DNA of 64,000 nt, from the NCBI RefSeq assembly GCF_014649655.1, contig NZ_BMTL01000022.1:119866-183865 (forward strand), given 5' to 3'. Position 1 is the stretch's first letter. Each line of letters begins with the position of its first letter. Source of the DNA: Streptomyces humidus. Its GTDB lineage: Bacteria; Actinomycetota; Actinomycetes; Streptomycetales; Streptomycetaceae. Positions 1-8,055 of the stretch are shown here, piece by piece. Below the pieces are notes generated by a model. The model was given only the letters and a program-made list of their open reading frames with translations, searched no databases and was not told the DNA's origin. Position numbers and translations under genes: made by a program.

Positions 1-1
1 C

Positions 2-625
2 GAGCGTCCCGCCGAGGGGTACACGCTGGACGACAACATCGACGACCTGGAGGCACTGCTCGACCGGCTGGCGGTGACCGGACCGGTGCACCTGGTCGGC
101 AACTCCTACGGCGGCACGATCGCGTTCGGCTTCGCGGCCCGCCGCCCCGAGCGGGCGGCTAGCGTCAGCCTCATCGAGTCGGAACCGGCCACCGCGGCCT
201 GGGCGGTGAAGCTCGGCGGCATCCTGGACCGCGTCGTCACCCAGCTCGCCCACAACGAGCCCGACGCGATCCGCTGGATCTCCGCCCACCGCGGGCACAA
301 CACCGCGCGTCTGGCCAAGGGAGCGGCCCGGCTGGCCCGTGACACCACCCTCGGCCGGGACATCCCCGCCAGCCGTGTACTGACGGATTCTCAGATAGCC
401 CTGGTGCGCTGTCCGGTGCTCGGTGTGTACGGCGGCGACTCCGACCTCGCCGAGCTCGCGCCCCGGCTGGAGTCGGCGCTGCCGGACTGCCGGACCGTGG
501 TGATCCCGGGGCATGAGCACTCGGTCCTGGTGGAGGCGTCCGGGACGGTCGGCGGGCACATCCTCCAGCTCGTCGAGGAGGCCGGGCGGCCGGCCGTACG
601 GGTGGCGGCGGAGGCAGCCGGGTGA
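2..625 (+). CDS. alpha/beta-hydrolase, 5' end outside window
   Basis: C-terminal 207 residues of an alpha/beta-hydrolase-fold protein; the reading frame is open to the window edge, so the start lies upstream. Visible: the nucleophile elbow GNSYGG (Ser), a GGDSD turn that should carry the acidic residue, and a late GHEHS histidine, so the triad Ser-Asp-His looks complete. Its stop overlaps the GTG start of the glycosyltransferase by 4 bp (GTGA), so the genes are probably translationally coupled. Substrate cannot be told; with a glycosyltransferase and a methyltransferase downstream a small-molecule tailoring role is a reasonable inference. Confidence 0.8.
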   Translation, partial: ERPAEGYTLDDNIDDLEALLDRLAVTGPVHLVGNSYGGTIAFGFAARRPERAASVSLIESEPATAAWAVKLGGILDRVVTQLAHNEPDAIRWISAHRGHNTARLAKGAARLARDTTLGRDIPASRVLTDSQIALVRCPVLGVYGGDSDLAELAPRLESALPDCRTVVIPGHEHSVLVEASGTVGGHILQLVEEAGRPAVRVAAEAAG

Positions 626-1797
626 GCCGATTCCTGTTCGTGGTGCCGCCGTTGACCGGTCACATCAACCCGGCCGTCGGCGTCGCCGCCGAACTCCGCG
701 CGCGCGGCCACCAGGTGGCGTGGGCGTGTCCCGATCCGGAGCTGGTCGCCCGGCTGGCAGGCCCCGCGGCCGGGCCGGTCCTGGCCTGTGCCGGGGCGCC
801 GCGGGGCGAACGGCCGGCCGAGCTGCGCGGGCCGGAGGCGCTGAAGTTCCTGTGGGAGTGGTATCTGCTGCCGCTGGCCGAGGCGATGGCCCCGGGTGTC
901 CGGGCCGCGGTCGAGACGTTCCGTCCGGACGTCGTCGTCGCCGACCAGCAGGCCTTCGCGGGCGCTCTGGTCGCGGAGCGGCTGGGCCTGCCGTGGGCGA
1001 CCTCGGCGACCACGTCGGCGGAGTTCACCGACCCGCTCGCCGGACTGCCCAAGGTCGCCGAGTGGCTGCGGAGGCGGCTGACCGACCTGCGCGAGGCGAT
1101 CGGGGATCCGGCCGGGACCGCCGACCCCCGCTTCTCCCCGCATCTCGTTCTCGCCTTCAGCACACCGGAGTTGGCGGGCGGCACCCGCGACGGGGTCTGC
1201 TGGGTCGGACCGTCGGTCACCTCCCGGCCGTCCGCCGCAGGCTTCCCCTGGGAGTGGCTCGACCCGGACCGCGGCACCGTCCTGGTCACCCTGGGCACCG
1301 CGAACGCCGACGTCGGCGGCCGGTTCCTCGACGTGTGCCGGGACGCGTTGCGGGAGCGGGCCGACCGGGTGCAGGCGGTGATCGTCGACCCCGGCGGCAC
1401 ACTGGCGGCGCACGGCCACGACGGCCACGACAAAGACGTGCTGGTCGTGCCGTCCGTGCCGCAACTCGCGCTGCTGGAAAGGGGAGTCGACGCGGTCGTC
1501 TGCCACGCCGGGCACAACAGCGTGTGCGAGGCGCTGTGGCACCGGACGCCGCTGGTGGTGGCCCCCATCCGGGACGACCAGCCGGTCGTGGCCGGCCAGG
1601 TCGTGGACGCGGGGGCCGGGGTGCGGGTGCGCTTCGGCCGGGTCACCGCCCGTCAGGTCGGCGCGGCGGTCGACACCGTCCTCGACGATCCCGGACACCG
1701 CGCCGCGGCCGACCGGATCGGCACGGCGTTCCGCGCCGCGGGCGGCGCCGCGGCCGCCGCGGCCCGACTCGACGAACTGGCCAGGGAGCCCCGATGA
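622..1797 (+). CDS. GT1-family (MGT/UGT-like) glycosyltransferase
   Basis: 391-residue GT-B glycosyltransferase of the macrolide/UDP-glycosyltransferase type, expected to move a sugar from an NDP-sugar to a lipophilic acceptor in the cytosol. The N-terminus has the family start (VVPPLTGHINPAVGVAAEL, with the His that acts as base in relatives). The C-terminal donor-binding half carries VLVTLGTAN, then VPSVPQLALLERGVDAVVCH and HAGHNSVCEALWHRTPLVV, the PSPG-like region. GTG start, 4-bp overlap with the hydrolase; the stop overlaps the next ATG (ATGA). Acceptor unknown. Confidence 0.85.
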   Translation: MSRFLFVVPPLTGHINPAVGVAAELRARGHQVAWACPDPELVARLAGPAAGPVLACAGAPRGERPAELRGPEALKFLWEWYLLPLAEAMAPGVRAAVETFRPDVVVADQQAFAGALVAERLGLPWATSATTSAEFTDPLAGLPKVAEWLRRRLTDLREAIGDPAGTADPRFSPHLVLAFSTPELAGGTRDGVCWVGPSVTSRPSAAGFPWEWLDPDRGTVLVTLGTANADVGGRFLDVCRDALRERADRVQAVIVDPGGTLAAHGHDGHDKDVLVVPSVPQLALLERGVDAVVCHAGHNSVCEALWHRTPLVVAPIRDDQPVVAGQVVDAGAGVRVRFGRVTARQVGAAVDTVLDDPGHRAAADRIGTAFRAAGGAAAAAARLDELAREPR

Positions 1798-2861
1798 GCG
1801 AGAAGACCGAGCGCGCCGCGCGGATCGCCGAGCTGCGGCCCGCCTACCAGGCGGACATCGCCGCCGGCCCGGACCGCCTCTTCGAACCCCGGCGCACCAG
1901 TTGCCCCTGGTGCGGCTCGCCGGAGCTGACCACCCGGCTGCGCACCACCGACCTGCTCCAGCACAAGCCCGGCCGGTTCGTCCTCGACCGCTGCGAGGGC
2001 TGCGGGCACACCTTCCAGAACCCGCGACTGAGCGAGCGGGGCCTGGAGTTCTACTACCGGGACTTCTACGACGGGCTGGGCGAGAAGAAGCTCGGCGACA
2101 CCTTCGGGAGCCGGACGAAGATGTACCGGGGGCGGGCGGAGTCGATGCTGCCGCACGACCCCGCGCCGAAGACATGGCTGGACGTCGGCACCGGACACGG
2201 CCACTTCTGCGCGGCCGCGCGCGAGGTGCTGCCCCACACCGCGTTCGACGGGCTCGACTTCACCGACGGCGTCGAACTCGCCGAGCGGGAGGGCCGGGTG
2301 AAGCGCGGGTACCGGGGCGACTTCCCCGGCCTCGCCCCGGAACTGGCCGGCCGCTACGACGTGGTGAGCATGTTCCACTACCTGGAGCACAGCACCGACC
2401 CCGACCGCGAACTGCGCGCCGCACGCGAGACGGTACGCCCCGGCGGGCATCTCCTCATCGAGGTGCCGGACCCCGAGAGCCGCTACGCGCGACTGCTGGG
2501 CCGCTGGTGGCTGCCCTGGCTGCAGCCGCAGCATCTGCACTTCGTGCCGGTGGCCAATCTGCGCGCACGGCTGCGGGACCTGGGCTTCACGGTGGTGGCC
2601 GAGCAGCACGCGGAGCCGCACGACCCGGTGGACCTGCTGGCCGCCGTCTGGCTGGCGCTGGACCACGCGGCCCCGCGCGACGACGCGCCCTGGCTGCCCA
2701 GGCCGCCGAGCGGAGCGCGTCGCGCGCTGCGCGCGGTTGTGCTGGTCGCCGGGATCCCGGCGCTGCTGGCGGGCACCCTGCTCGACCGGTTCGCGGTGCG
2801 GCCGTTGTCCCGACGGCTGCGGGTGTCGAACGCCTACCGGATCGTGGCCCGCCGCGACTGA
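1794..2861 (+). CDS. class I SAM methyltransferase with N-terminal zinc ribbon
   Basis: 355 residues. An N-terminal four-cysteine knuckle (CPWC, Cys37/40; CEGC, Cys67/70) resembles the putative zinc-binding region of sugar C-methyltransferases and related Methyltransf_23 proteins. SAM motif I is WLDVGTGHGHFC at about 128-138, followed by SMFHYLEHSTDPDREL, the usual post-motif region. The C-terminus has a hydrophobic stretch (about 305-325) that could touch the membrane. Start chosen at the ATG overlapping the glycosyltransferase stop; longer in-frame readings run through the upstream gene and are shadows. Third gene of the coupled operon; substrate unknown. Confidence 0.8.
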   Translation: MSEKTERAARIAELRPAYQADIAAGPDRLFEPRRTSCPWCGSPELTTRLRTTDLLQHKPGRFVLDRCEGCGHTFQNPRLSERGLEFYYRDFYDGLGEKKLGDTFGSRTKMYRGRAESMLPHDPAPKTWLDVGTGHGHFCAAAREVLPHTAFDGLDFTDGVELAEREGRVKRGYRGDFPGLAPELAGRYDVVSMFHYLEHSTDPDRELRAARETVRPGGHLLIEVPDPESRYARLLGRWWLPWLQPQHLHFVPVANLRARLRDLGFTVVAEQHAEPHDPVDLLAAVWLALDHAAPRDDAPWLPRPPSGARRALRAVVLVAGIPALLAGTLLDRFAVRPLSRRLRVSNAYRIVARRD

Positions 2862-2899
2862 CGGGCACGCGAGTGACGGGCACGCGACTGACGGGCGGG
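2858..2899. repeat. short 15-bp tandem repeat after the operon
   Basis: Three imperfect copies of a unit close to CTGACGGGCACGCGA follow, and partly overlap, the methyltransferase stop. No stem-loop terminator is evident here. The following bases up to 3045 contain no supported gene. Confidence 0.5.
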
Positions 2900-3045
2900 G
2901 GCGCATGCGGCCGTCGCCGTGCAGGCACACACGAGGGGTCTCCGTGCAGGTCCGCGGGCACGCCCCCGGACCGCGCGAGGGCGACCGCACGGGGGCAACC
3001 GCGCGACGTGACCGCTCCACGAGACGCTGCGGAAGGCCTGCGCGA

Positions 3046-4113
3046 TCAGTCGGTGAGCGGCACGGCCGCCGGGGCCGTCGTTCCCCGGATCTCCAGCAGC
3101 GGCGCGGCCAGCTGCACCCGCCCGGCTCCCCCGCGTCCCTCGAGCCGGTCGAGGAGGCAGCGGGCGGCACGGCGTCCGACCTCGTGGCCGGCGTTGTCCA
3201 CGGTGGTCAGCCACAGGTGGCGCAGCCGCGAGGTGCCGGTGTTGTCGTAGCCGACCACGGAGAGGTCGCCGGGGACGCGCAGGCCCAGCTCCTCGGCCGC
3301 CGACAGCGCGCCCACACAGGCCATGTCGTTGACGGCGAACACCGCGGTGGGCCGGTCCGGGCGGGCCAGCAGCCGTACGGCGGCGCGGTGTCCGCCCTCC
3401 TCGGTCATGTCACTGGGCTCGACCACGGCCCCCCACGCCCCGTGCGCCCGCATCACCGCCTCGAAGCTGCGCCGACGCAGCTCGCCGACCGCGCCGTAGC
3501 CCGCGATGTGCGCGATCCGGCGGTGGCCGAGCGCGAGAAGGTGCTCGGTGGCCAGGCGCGCGCCCTGTTCGTCGTCGCCGGCGACCACGTCGACATCCGG
3601 CGGGACGGGTTCCCGGGCGCCCGCCACGACGACCGGAATCCGCTCGGCGACCGCGTCCAGCGCCGCCGGGTCGGGCAGGGTGCCGACGACCACCAGCCCG
3701 GCCGCCCCCAGATCGAGGAAGGAGCCGGCCGGGTCCTGGCCGACGCGGCGGTTCAGGCGGGCGTCGGCGAGCAGCATGTGCAGGCCGTCCGCGTGCAGCA
3801 GGGAGTTGAGGCCGTCCACGAGGTCGACGTACCAGGGGTTGCGCAGGTCGTGCAGCAGGACGCCGACCAGCGGGTTCCCCCCGCCGCCGGGGCGCGGCCG
3901 GGCGGACGGGAGGGCGCGCGCCTCCGGGAGGGCGCGCGCCTCGCTGAGGCTGCGCGCCGCCGCGTTGGGCCGGTAGCCGAGTTCGCGCACGGCGCGCAGC
4001 ACGGCCTCCCGCTTCTCCGCGCGCACCTGCCCGGAGCCGCGCAGCACGAGGGAGACCAGCGATTTGGACACGCCCGCGCGGTCGGCGACGTCACGGATGG
4101 TCGGTGGTCTCAT
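3046..4113 (-). CDS. LacI-family regulator with hinge insertion
   Basis: 355 residues. HTH at 3-26 (TIRDVADRAGVSKSLVSLVL), then a periplasmic-binding-protein-like effector domain ending in the usual SVVGYDNTGTSRL region. Start placed at the ATG whose protein opens MRPPTIRDV; an upstream GTG at 4149 would add 12 residues that overlap the promoter. Odd: between the hinge helix (NAAARSL) and the first strand (PLVGVLLHDL) about 20 extra residues occur, built from a duplicated EARALP unit and a glycine run. It faces the Gfo/Idh/MocA gene across a 139-bp region with LacI-like palindromes, so local control of that gene and itself is likely. Effector unknown. Confidence 0.85.
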   Translation of the reverse strand: MRPPTIRDVADRAGVSKSLVSLVLRGSGQVRAEKREAVLRAVRELGYRPNAAARSLSEARALPEARALPSARPRPGGGGNPLVGVLLHDLRNPWYVDLVDGLNSLLHADGLHMLLADARLNRRVGQDPAGSFLDLGAAGLVVVGTLPDPAALDAVAERIPVVVAGAREPVPPDVDVVAGDDEQGARLATEHLLALGHRRIAHIAGYGAVGELRRRSFEAVMRAHGAWGAVVEPSDMTEEGGHRAAVRLLARPDRPTAVFAVNDMACVGALSAAEELGLRVPGDLSVVGYDNTGTSRLRHLWLTTVDNAGHEVGRRAARCLLDRLEGRGGAGRVQLAAPLLEIRGTTAPAAVPLTD

Positions 4114-4117
4114 GACT

Positions 4118-4221
4118 TGGACCGTTCCAGGTCGTCGACCGGTTGTCAAACGGCCGCAGAGACCTTGACACCCTGTTCGGAGCGCCCGCAGGGTGGCCTG
4201 GACAGGACATGGACCGGTCTA
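4118..4221. promoter_or_regulatory. divergent promoters and candidate LacI operators
   Basis: Two centrally CG-containing palindromic sites share the half TGGACCG: TGGACCGTTCCA at 4118-4129 and TGGACCGGTCTA at 4210-4221. Between them, TTGACA occurs on both strands: minus strand 4149-4144 with AACGGT 17 bp further on (4126-4121), seven bases before the regulator ATG, and plus strand 4165-4170 with CAGGGT 18 bp on (4189-4194). One operator thus covers the regulator's -10. LacI-type proteins bind such CG-centred palindromes; the assignment is inference from position. Confidence 0.5.
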
Positions 4222-4252
4222 AGAAGTCCGCGCAGGGCTGAGAGGAGCCGTC

Positions 4253-5410
4253 ATGGTGGACGCGCTCGGTGTCGCCGTCGTCGGGTTCGGCTGGATGGGC
4301 CGGGTGCACACCCAGGCGTACGCCCGCGTCCGCCACCACTACCCGCGGCTCGCCCTGCGTCCGGAGCTGGTGGTCGTCGCCGAGGAGGTCCCCGGCCGGG
4401 CCGAGGAGGCCGCCGACCGGTTCGGCTTCACCGCGGCCACCCGGGACTGGCGGGAGGTGGCCGCCGACCCCCGCGTCGGCGCCGTCAGCATCACCGCGCC
4501 GAACTTCCTGCACCGTGAGATCGGCGTCGCGATGGCCGAGGCCGGCAAGCACATCTGGATCGAGAAGCCGGTGGGTCTCACGGTCGGGGACGCCCGCGCG
4601 GTGGCGGACGCGGTGACCGCGGCGGGCGTGCAGGGCGCGGTCGGCTTCAACTACCGCAACGCGCCCGCCGTCGAGACGGCCCGCGATCTGATCGCGTCCG
4701 GCGAACTCGGTGCGATCACCCATGTCCGCATCCGGCTCTTCAGCGACTACGCGGCCCATCCGGACGGCGCCCTGACCTGGCGGTACGAGCGGGAGCGCGG
4801 CGGCAGCGGCGTGCTGGGCGACCTCGCGTCGCACGGCGCCGACCTGGCCCTCTTCCTGCTCGGCGACATCACCGCGCTGACGGCCGACACGGCGCTCTTC
4901 GTGCCCGAGCGGGCCCGCCCGACGGGGGCGACCGCGGGCCACGCCCGCGCCGTCGGCGGTGTGCTCGGCCCGGTCGAGAACGAGGACTACGTCAGCTGTC
5001 TGCTGCGCTTCGCGTCCGGCGCACGGGGGGTGCTGGAGGCCTGCCGGGTCTCCGTCGGCGAGCAGAACAACTACGGCTTCGAGGTGCACGGCACGAAGGG
5101 CTCGGTGTTCTGGGACTTCAGGCGGATGAACGAGTTGGGCGTCAGCCGCGGCACGGCCTACCAGGACCAGCCCGTCAGCACGGTGTACGTCGGTCCGGGC
5201 GACGGCGAGTTCGGCGCCTTCCAGCCGGGCGCGGCGAACGCCATGGGCTACGACGACCTCAAGGTCGTCGAGGCGTACCGCTTCCTGCGCTCGGTCGCCG
5301 AGGGCGCCCCGCACGGGGCGACGCTCGCCGACGCGGTCCGCAGCGCGAGCGTGCTGGACGCGATGACACGGTCCGCGCGCAGCGGCGTCTGGGCGGATGT
5401 GCACCCTTAG
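4253..5410 (+). CDS. Gfo/Idh/MocA-family oxidoreductase
   Basis: 385-residue NAD(P)-dependent sugar or cyclitol dehydrogenase. N-terminal Rossmann motif VVGFGWMGRVH; the conserved EKP (WIEKPVGL) at about 104 and the following GFNYRNAP segment are typical of the family, which oxidises sugars or inositols or works on sugar acids. Preceded by GAGAGGAG about 7 bases before the ATG. Divergent from a LacI-type regulator, and part of a region with a second Gfo/Idh/MocA gene and an inosose-dehydratase-like gene, so a cyclitol or unusual sugar is the likely substrate. Exact substrate cannot be read. Confidence 0.85.
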   Translation: MVDALGVAVVGFGWMGRVHTQAYARVRHHYPRLALRPELVVVAEEVPGRAEEAADRFGFTAATRDWREVAADPRVGAVSITAPNFLHREIGVAMAEAGKHIWIEKPVGLTVGDARAVADAVTAAGVQGAVGFNYRNAPAVETARDLIASGELGAITHVRIRLFSDYAAHPDGALTWRYERERGGSGVLGDLASHGADLALFLLGDITALTADTALFVPERARPTGATAGHARAVGGVLGPVENEDYVSCLLRFASGARGVLEACRVSVGEQNNYGFEVHGTKGSVFWDFRRMNELGVSRGTAYQDQPVSTVYVGPGDGEFGAFQPGAANAMGYDDLKVVEAYRFLRSVAEGAPHGATLADAVRSASVLDAMTRSARSGVWADVHP

Positions 5411-5545
5411 GGGTGGCGGTGGCGCCACCCCTGACTCGGGCCTCAGGCCCAGGGACGGCGGGCCCTGCCGGGCGGCACGCTTCAGAGGCCGGCGAGCACA
5501 CGGCCGCCGGCACCGCAACCGCCGCACCGAAATCGGGGGAATCCC

Positions 5546-6212
5546 ATGTCCGAAGCCGTCGCCCGCCGTACGACCGGCCTCGCGGCCCTCGTCGCCGCGA
5601 TCGCCCTCATCGTCGAGGTGCCGCTGTACTTCGTCTACTCCGGCCCGCCGCCGGACGCGAACGTCCTGTCCCGGCTGCTGCTCGGGATCGTCGCACTGGC
5701 CTGCCTGGTGGTGTTCTTCACCGCCTTCCGCGAACTCGTCGCCCGGGTCGCCCCCGCACACGGATGGCTCGGCTCGATCCCTCTCCACCGGGCTCGTCCA
5801 CGCCACCGTCGCCCTGGTCTCGATGGGCCTGGAGGCCGGCGCGGTCATCGCCGTGGACCACCCGATCGACCCGACGATCGACGTCAGCGGCACCTACATC
5901 CTGTACGGGTCGGTCTCCCGCCTCATGCTGGGGCTGTTCCTCGCGGCGTTAGGCCACGCGGTCACCCGCAGCGGCGTGCTGCCCCGCTGGACCGGCCGTT
6001 CCGCATACGTCCTGGCGGGCGTCAACCTCCTCTTCGTGCCGTCGCTGTTCTTCGGCAACGACCCCGCATTCTTCTACGCGGCGAACGGCTGGGGCACGAC
6101 GGCGCTGATGGGGGCCGTCCTCAGCTACTGGCTGCTGGCCCTGGGCGTCACGGTGTACCGCAGTGCGGCCCGGGCGGTCCCGGCAGGCGCGTCACCCGTG
6201 CTGCACCGCTGA
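5546..6212 (+). pseudogene. frameshifted multi-pass membrane protein
   Basis: The ATG at 5546 opens a membrane protein (two hydrophobic segments in the first 75 residues). At about 5780, in a C/T-rich stretch, the coding signal jumps from frame 2 to frame 3 and continues as LSTGLVHATVALVSMGLEA with three further hydrophobic segments to the stop at 6212. Reading past one extra C near 5780 restores a protein of about 221 residues resembling the DUF4386 type of small integral membrane proteins (weak match). Either a real one-base insertion or a sequencing error. In the original frame the reading runs on into the tandem repeats to 6268 and loses hydrophobicity. Confidence 0.6.
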
Positions 6213-6272
6213 ACCGCTGCACTGCTGCACTGCTGCACTGCTGCACCGATGCACTGCTGCACCGCTGAGCCG
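6201..6272. repeat. octamer tandem repeat, nine units
   Basis: Nine consecutive 8-bp units related to CTGCACTG (variants CTGCACCG, CTGAACCG, ATGCACTG, CTGAGCCG). The array starts at the last codons and stop of the frameshifted membrane gene, so it may have grown by slippage at the gene end. Confidence 0.85.
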
Positions 6273-6350
6273 CCCGGCGGTCGTGCGCCGCACCAGCTGG
6301 GGCGGTCCACGCGGCGCGAGAACCGCCGGAGCCGGATGAGGCGGGATGCA

Positions 6351-6420
6351 GACCGAGGGAGACCGGCGGAGACCACCGGAGACCGACGGGGACCGACGGA
6401 GACCCACGACGACCGAGAGC
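6351..6420. repeat. 10-bp tandem repeat, seven units
   Basis: Seven contiguous 10-bp units related to GACCGACGGA, about one helical turn each. The array lies 78 bases beyond the octamer array and just before the terminator of the convergent LacI-type gene. No coding potential is evident. Confidence 0.85.
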
Positions 6421-6430
6421 ACTCACCACA

Positions 6431-6473
6431 CGCCCCCGGGGGCGGCCGCTTCAGCCGGCCGCCCCCGGGGGCG
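6431..6473 (-). terminator. perfect 18-bp stem, 7-nt loop, spanning the stop codon
   Basis: Arms 6431-6448 and 6456-6473 are perfectly complementary, with loop CTTCAGC. The LacI-type gene's stop codon (6451-6453) sits in the loop, so one arm is coding (the C-terminal Pro/Gly/Ala codons). No T-tract follows, as is usual for Streptomyces hairpin terminators. Confidence 0.75.
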
Positions 6474-7485
6474 GCATGTTGTACGGGGTGACCACCTGGA
6501 TGGCCGACGGCAGCCGGGGCCCGGCCGGGGGCAGCGCGCCGTGCGCCCGCATCACGGTGTGGCAGGCCTCGCGCACGTCGTGCCGCAGGTCGTGATGGAG
6601 GACGGCGGACAGCCGGTGCTCGCGCAGCAGCCCGGTGTTGTCCTGGTCGAGGTCGTGCGCCACGAACACGTCGCAGTCGCGGCCGAGATCGGCGAAGGCG
6701 CGCAGGGTGGCGATGTTGCCGCCGCCGATGGAGTACACGGCGCGGATCGCCGGGTCACGTTCCAGCGCGGCCCGCACGAGGTCGTACTGGGTGGCGTCCA
6801 GGCCCTGTCCCTCGGCGATCTCGACGAGCGCGCGCTCCGGATGACGGGCCCGCATCAGGCTGCGGAAGCCCATCTCGCGCTCCTCCTCGTTGCGGAAGAA
6901 GCCGCTGCTCAGGCTGGTGAGCACGTTCCCGGGGCGGTCGCCGAGCCACTGGCCCATGAGGTAGGCGGCGGTGGCCCCGGCGGCCCGGTCGTCGATGCCG
7001 ACGTAGGCGAGACGCGCACTCGCGGGCAGGTCCGTGACCAGGGTGACGACCGGGATGCCGGCGGCCACCAGCCGGCCCACCGCCGCGGTGACCTCGGGAA
7101 CGTCCGGCGCCTTGAGGATCACGCCCTGCGAGCCGCGCCGGACGATCCGGTCCAGGGTCGCGACCAGCTCCCGGACGGGCCCGGTCTCGCGGAAGTGGAA
7201 GCGGGAACGCAGCACGGCCGGGTGCAGGGACGGCAGCTCCGACTCCAGCGCGGACCGGACGGCCGTGGTGAACCGTTCCGGCGCCTGCATCACGATGTCG
7301 ATCATGAAGGTGCGGCCGACGAGCCTGACCTGGGTGCGCTGCCGGTCCAGATCGGCGATGGCCCGCCGCACCTCCTGCGCGGTGGAGTCCCGCACCCCGC
7401 CCCTGCCGTTGAGCACCCGGTCCACGGTGGCCTCGCTGAGACCGGCCTGACGTGCGATCTCACGGAGAGGGAAGGGGTGGCCCAC
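6451..7485 (-). CDS. LacI-family regulator (substrate-binding-protein type)
   Basis: 344 residues. HTH at about 6-28 (PLREIARQAGLSEATVDRVL) followed by a large Peripla_BP-type sensor domain (FMIDIVMQAPERF, then YVGIDDRAAGATAAYLMGQW and SIGGGNIATLRAF). Start taken at GTG 7485 because AGGAG lies 6 bases upstream and the protein then opens just before the HTH; the much longer open frame upstream is antisense to the dehydrogenase gene. Diverges from the 8056 dehydrogenase, with a four-box inverted repeat between them. The sensor type binds monosaccharides or inositols, which fits the neighbours. Confidence 0.82.
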   Translation of the reverse strand: MGHPFPLREIARQAGLSEATVDRVLNGRGGVRDSTAQEVRRAIADLDRQRTQVRLVGRTFMIDIVMQAPERFTTAVRSALESELPSLHPAVLRSRFHFRETGPVRELVATLDRIVRRGSQGVILKAPDVPEVTAAVGRLVAAGIPVVTLVTDLPASARLAYVGIDDRAAGATAAYLMGQWLGDRPGNVLTSLSSGFFRNEEEREMGFRSLMRARHPERALVEIAEGQGLDATQYDLVRAALERDPAIRAVYSIGGGNIATLRAFADLGRDCDVFVAHDLDQDNTGLLREHRLSAVLHHDLRHDVREACHTVMRAHGALPPAGPRLPSAIQVVTPYNMPPPGAAG

Positions 7486-7554
7486 GGACGGCTCCTGGAA
7501 GGTCGGCTTGAGGGGTTTTTGACGGCCGCCTGCTGGTTGTTCGACGGATTTGTA

Positions 7555-7599
7555 ATGACAACAATGACAGCACCGCGCCACCGCTGTCACCGCTGTCAT
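7555..7599. promoter_or_regulatory. 45-bp inverted-repeat operator with four TGACA boxes
   Basis: Arms 7555-7571 and 7583-7599 match as an inverted repeat at 14 of 17 positions, separated by 11 bp. Each arm contains two TGACA boxes (or TGTCA) 9 bp apart: 7556 and 7565, then 7585 and 7594. It lies 70 bp upstream of the LacI-type start and upstream of the dehydrogenase gene, so it is the obvious candidate operator for this pair. Confidence 0.6.
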
Positions 7600-7612
7600 C
7601 GAAGGGACGACG

Positions 7613-8055
7613 ATGTCCTTCACCTCCACGTCCTTCACCTCCACCCGAGACCGGACCCGGCCGACGGGGCTGAACCGCGACGTCGACGACGTGCGCGCCC
7701 TCGTCGACCCCGGCGCCGGCCTCGCCGGCCGCCCGCGCTCCACGTCTCTCGAGGAGGGCGTCCGCGTCCACGACAGCGAGCGGCCGCGGGCGGCAGGCGT
7801 CCTGCGGGGGCGGTCGTCGACGTGCCGGCTCGCGAGGTGACCGGCAGGATCGTCGACGTCGTCGCCCTCCACGCCCACGGCCGGACTGCCCTCGTTCGCG
7901 CAGCGCGACCGCGGGCAGAGCCGGGCCCACCGGCCCCACCCACCCCCAGGTCGTCCTCTTTCCCCAGGTCGTCCGCTTCCCCCGCCCCGCCCTTTCCCCG
8001 GCCCTTTCCCCCGCCCGTCCGCTTCCCGTAAGACCTCCAAGGAGCTGCACGTCCC
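7613..8055 (+). other. leader with an unassigned 75-codon ORF and a pyrimidine tract
   Basis: An ATG at 7613 opens 75 codons with high third-position GC (MSFTSTSFTST..., stop 7840) but no family is recognised; it has no clear ribosome binding site. From about 7930 to 8030 the plus strand is almost pure C/T, including a duplicated CCCCAGGTCGTCC. AAGGAGC at 8039-8045 serves the dehydrogenase at 8056. The ORF may be a small protein, a decayed gene or chance. Confidence 0.3.

Noticed and set aside
1..2861. Start of a secondary-metabolite cluster
   Set aside because: Three tailoring-type genes are present but no core biosynthetic enzyme is visible in the window, so a cluster call is not supported.
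6201..6420. Possible CRISPR array
   Set aside because: The repeats are 8 and 10 bp, contiguous and without spacers; no cas genes nearby.
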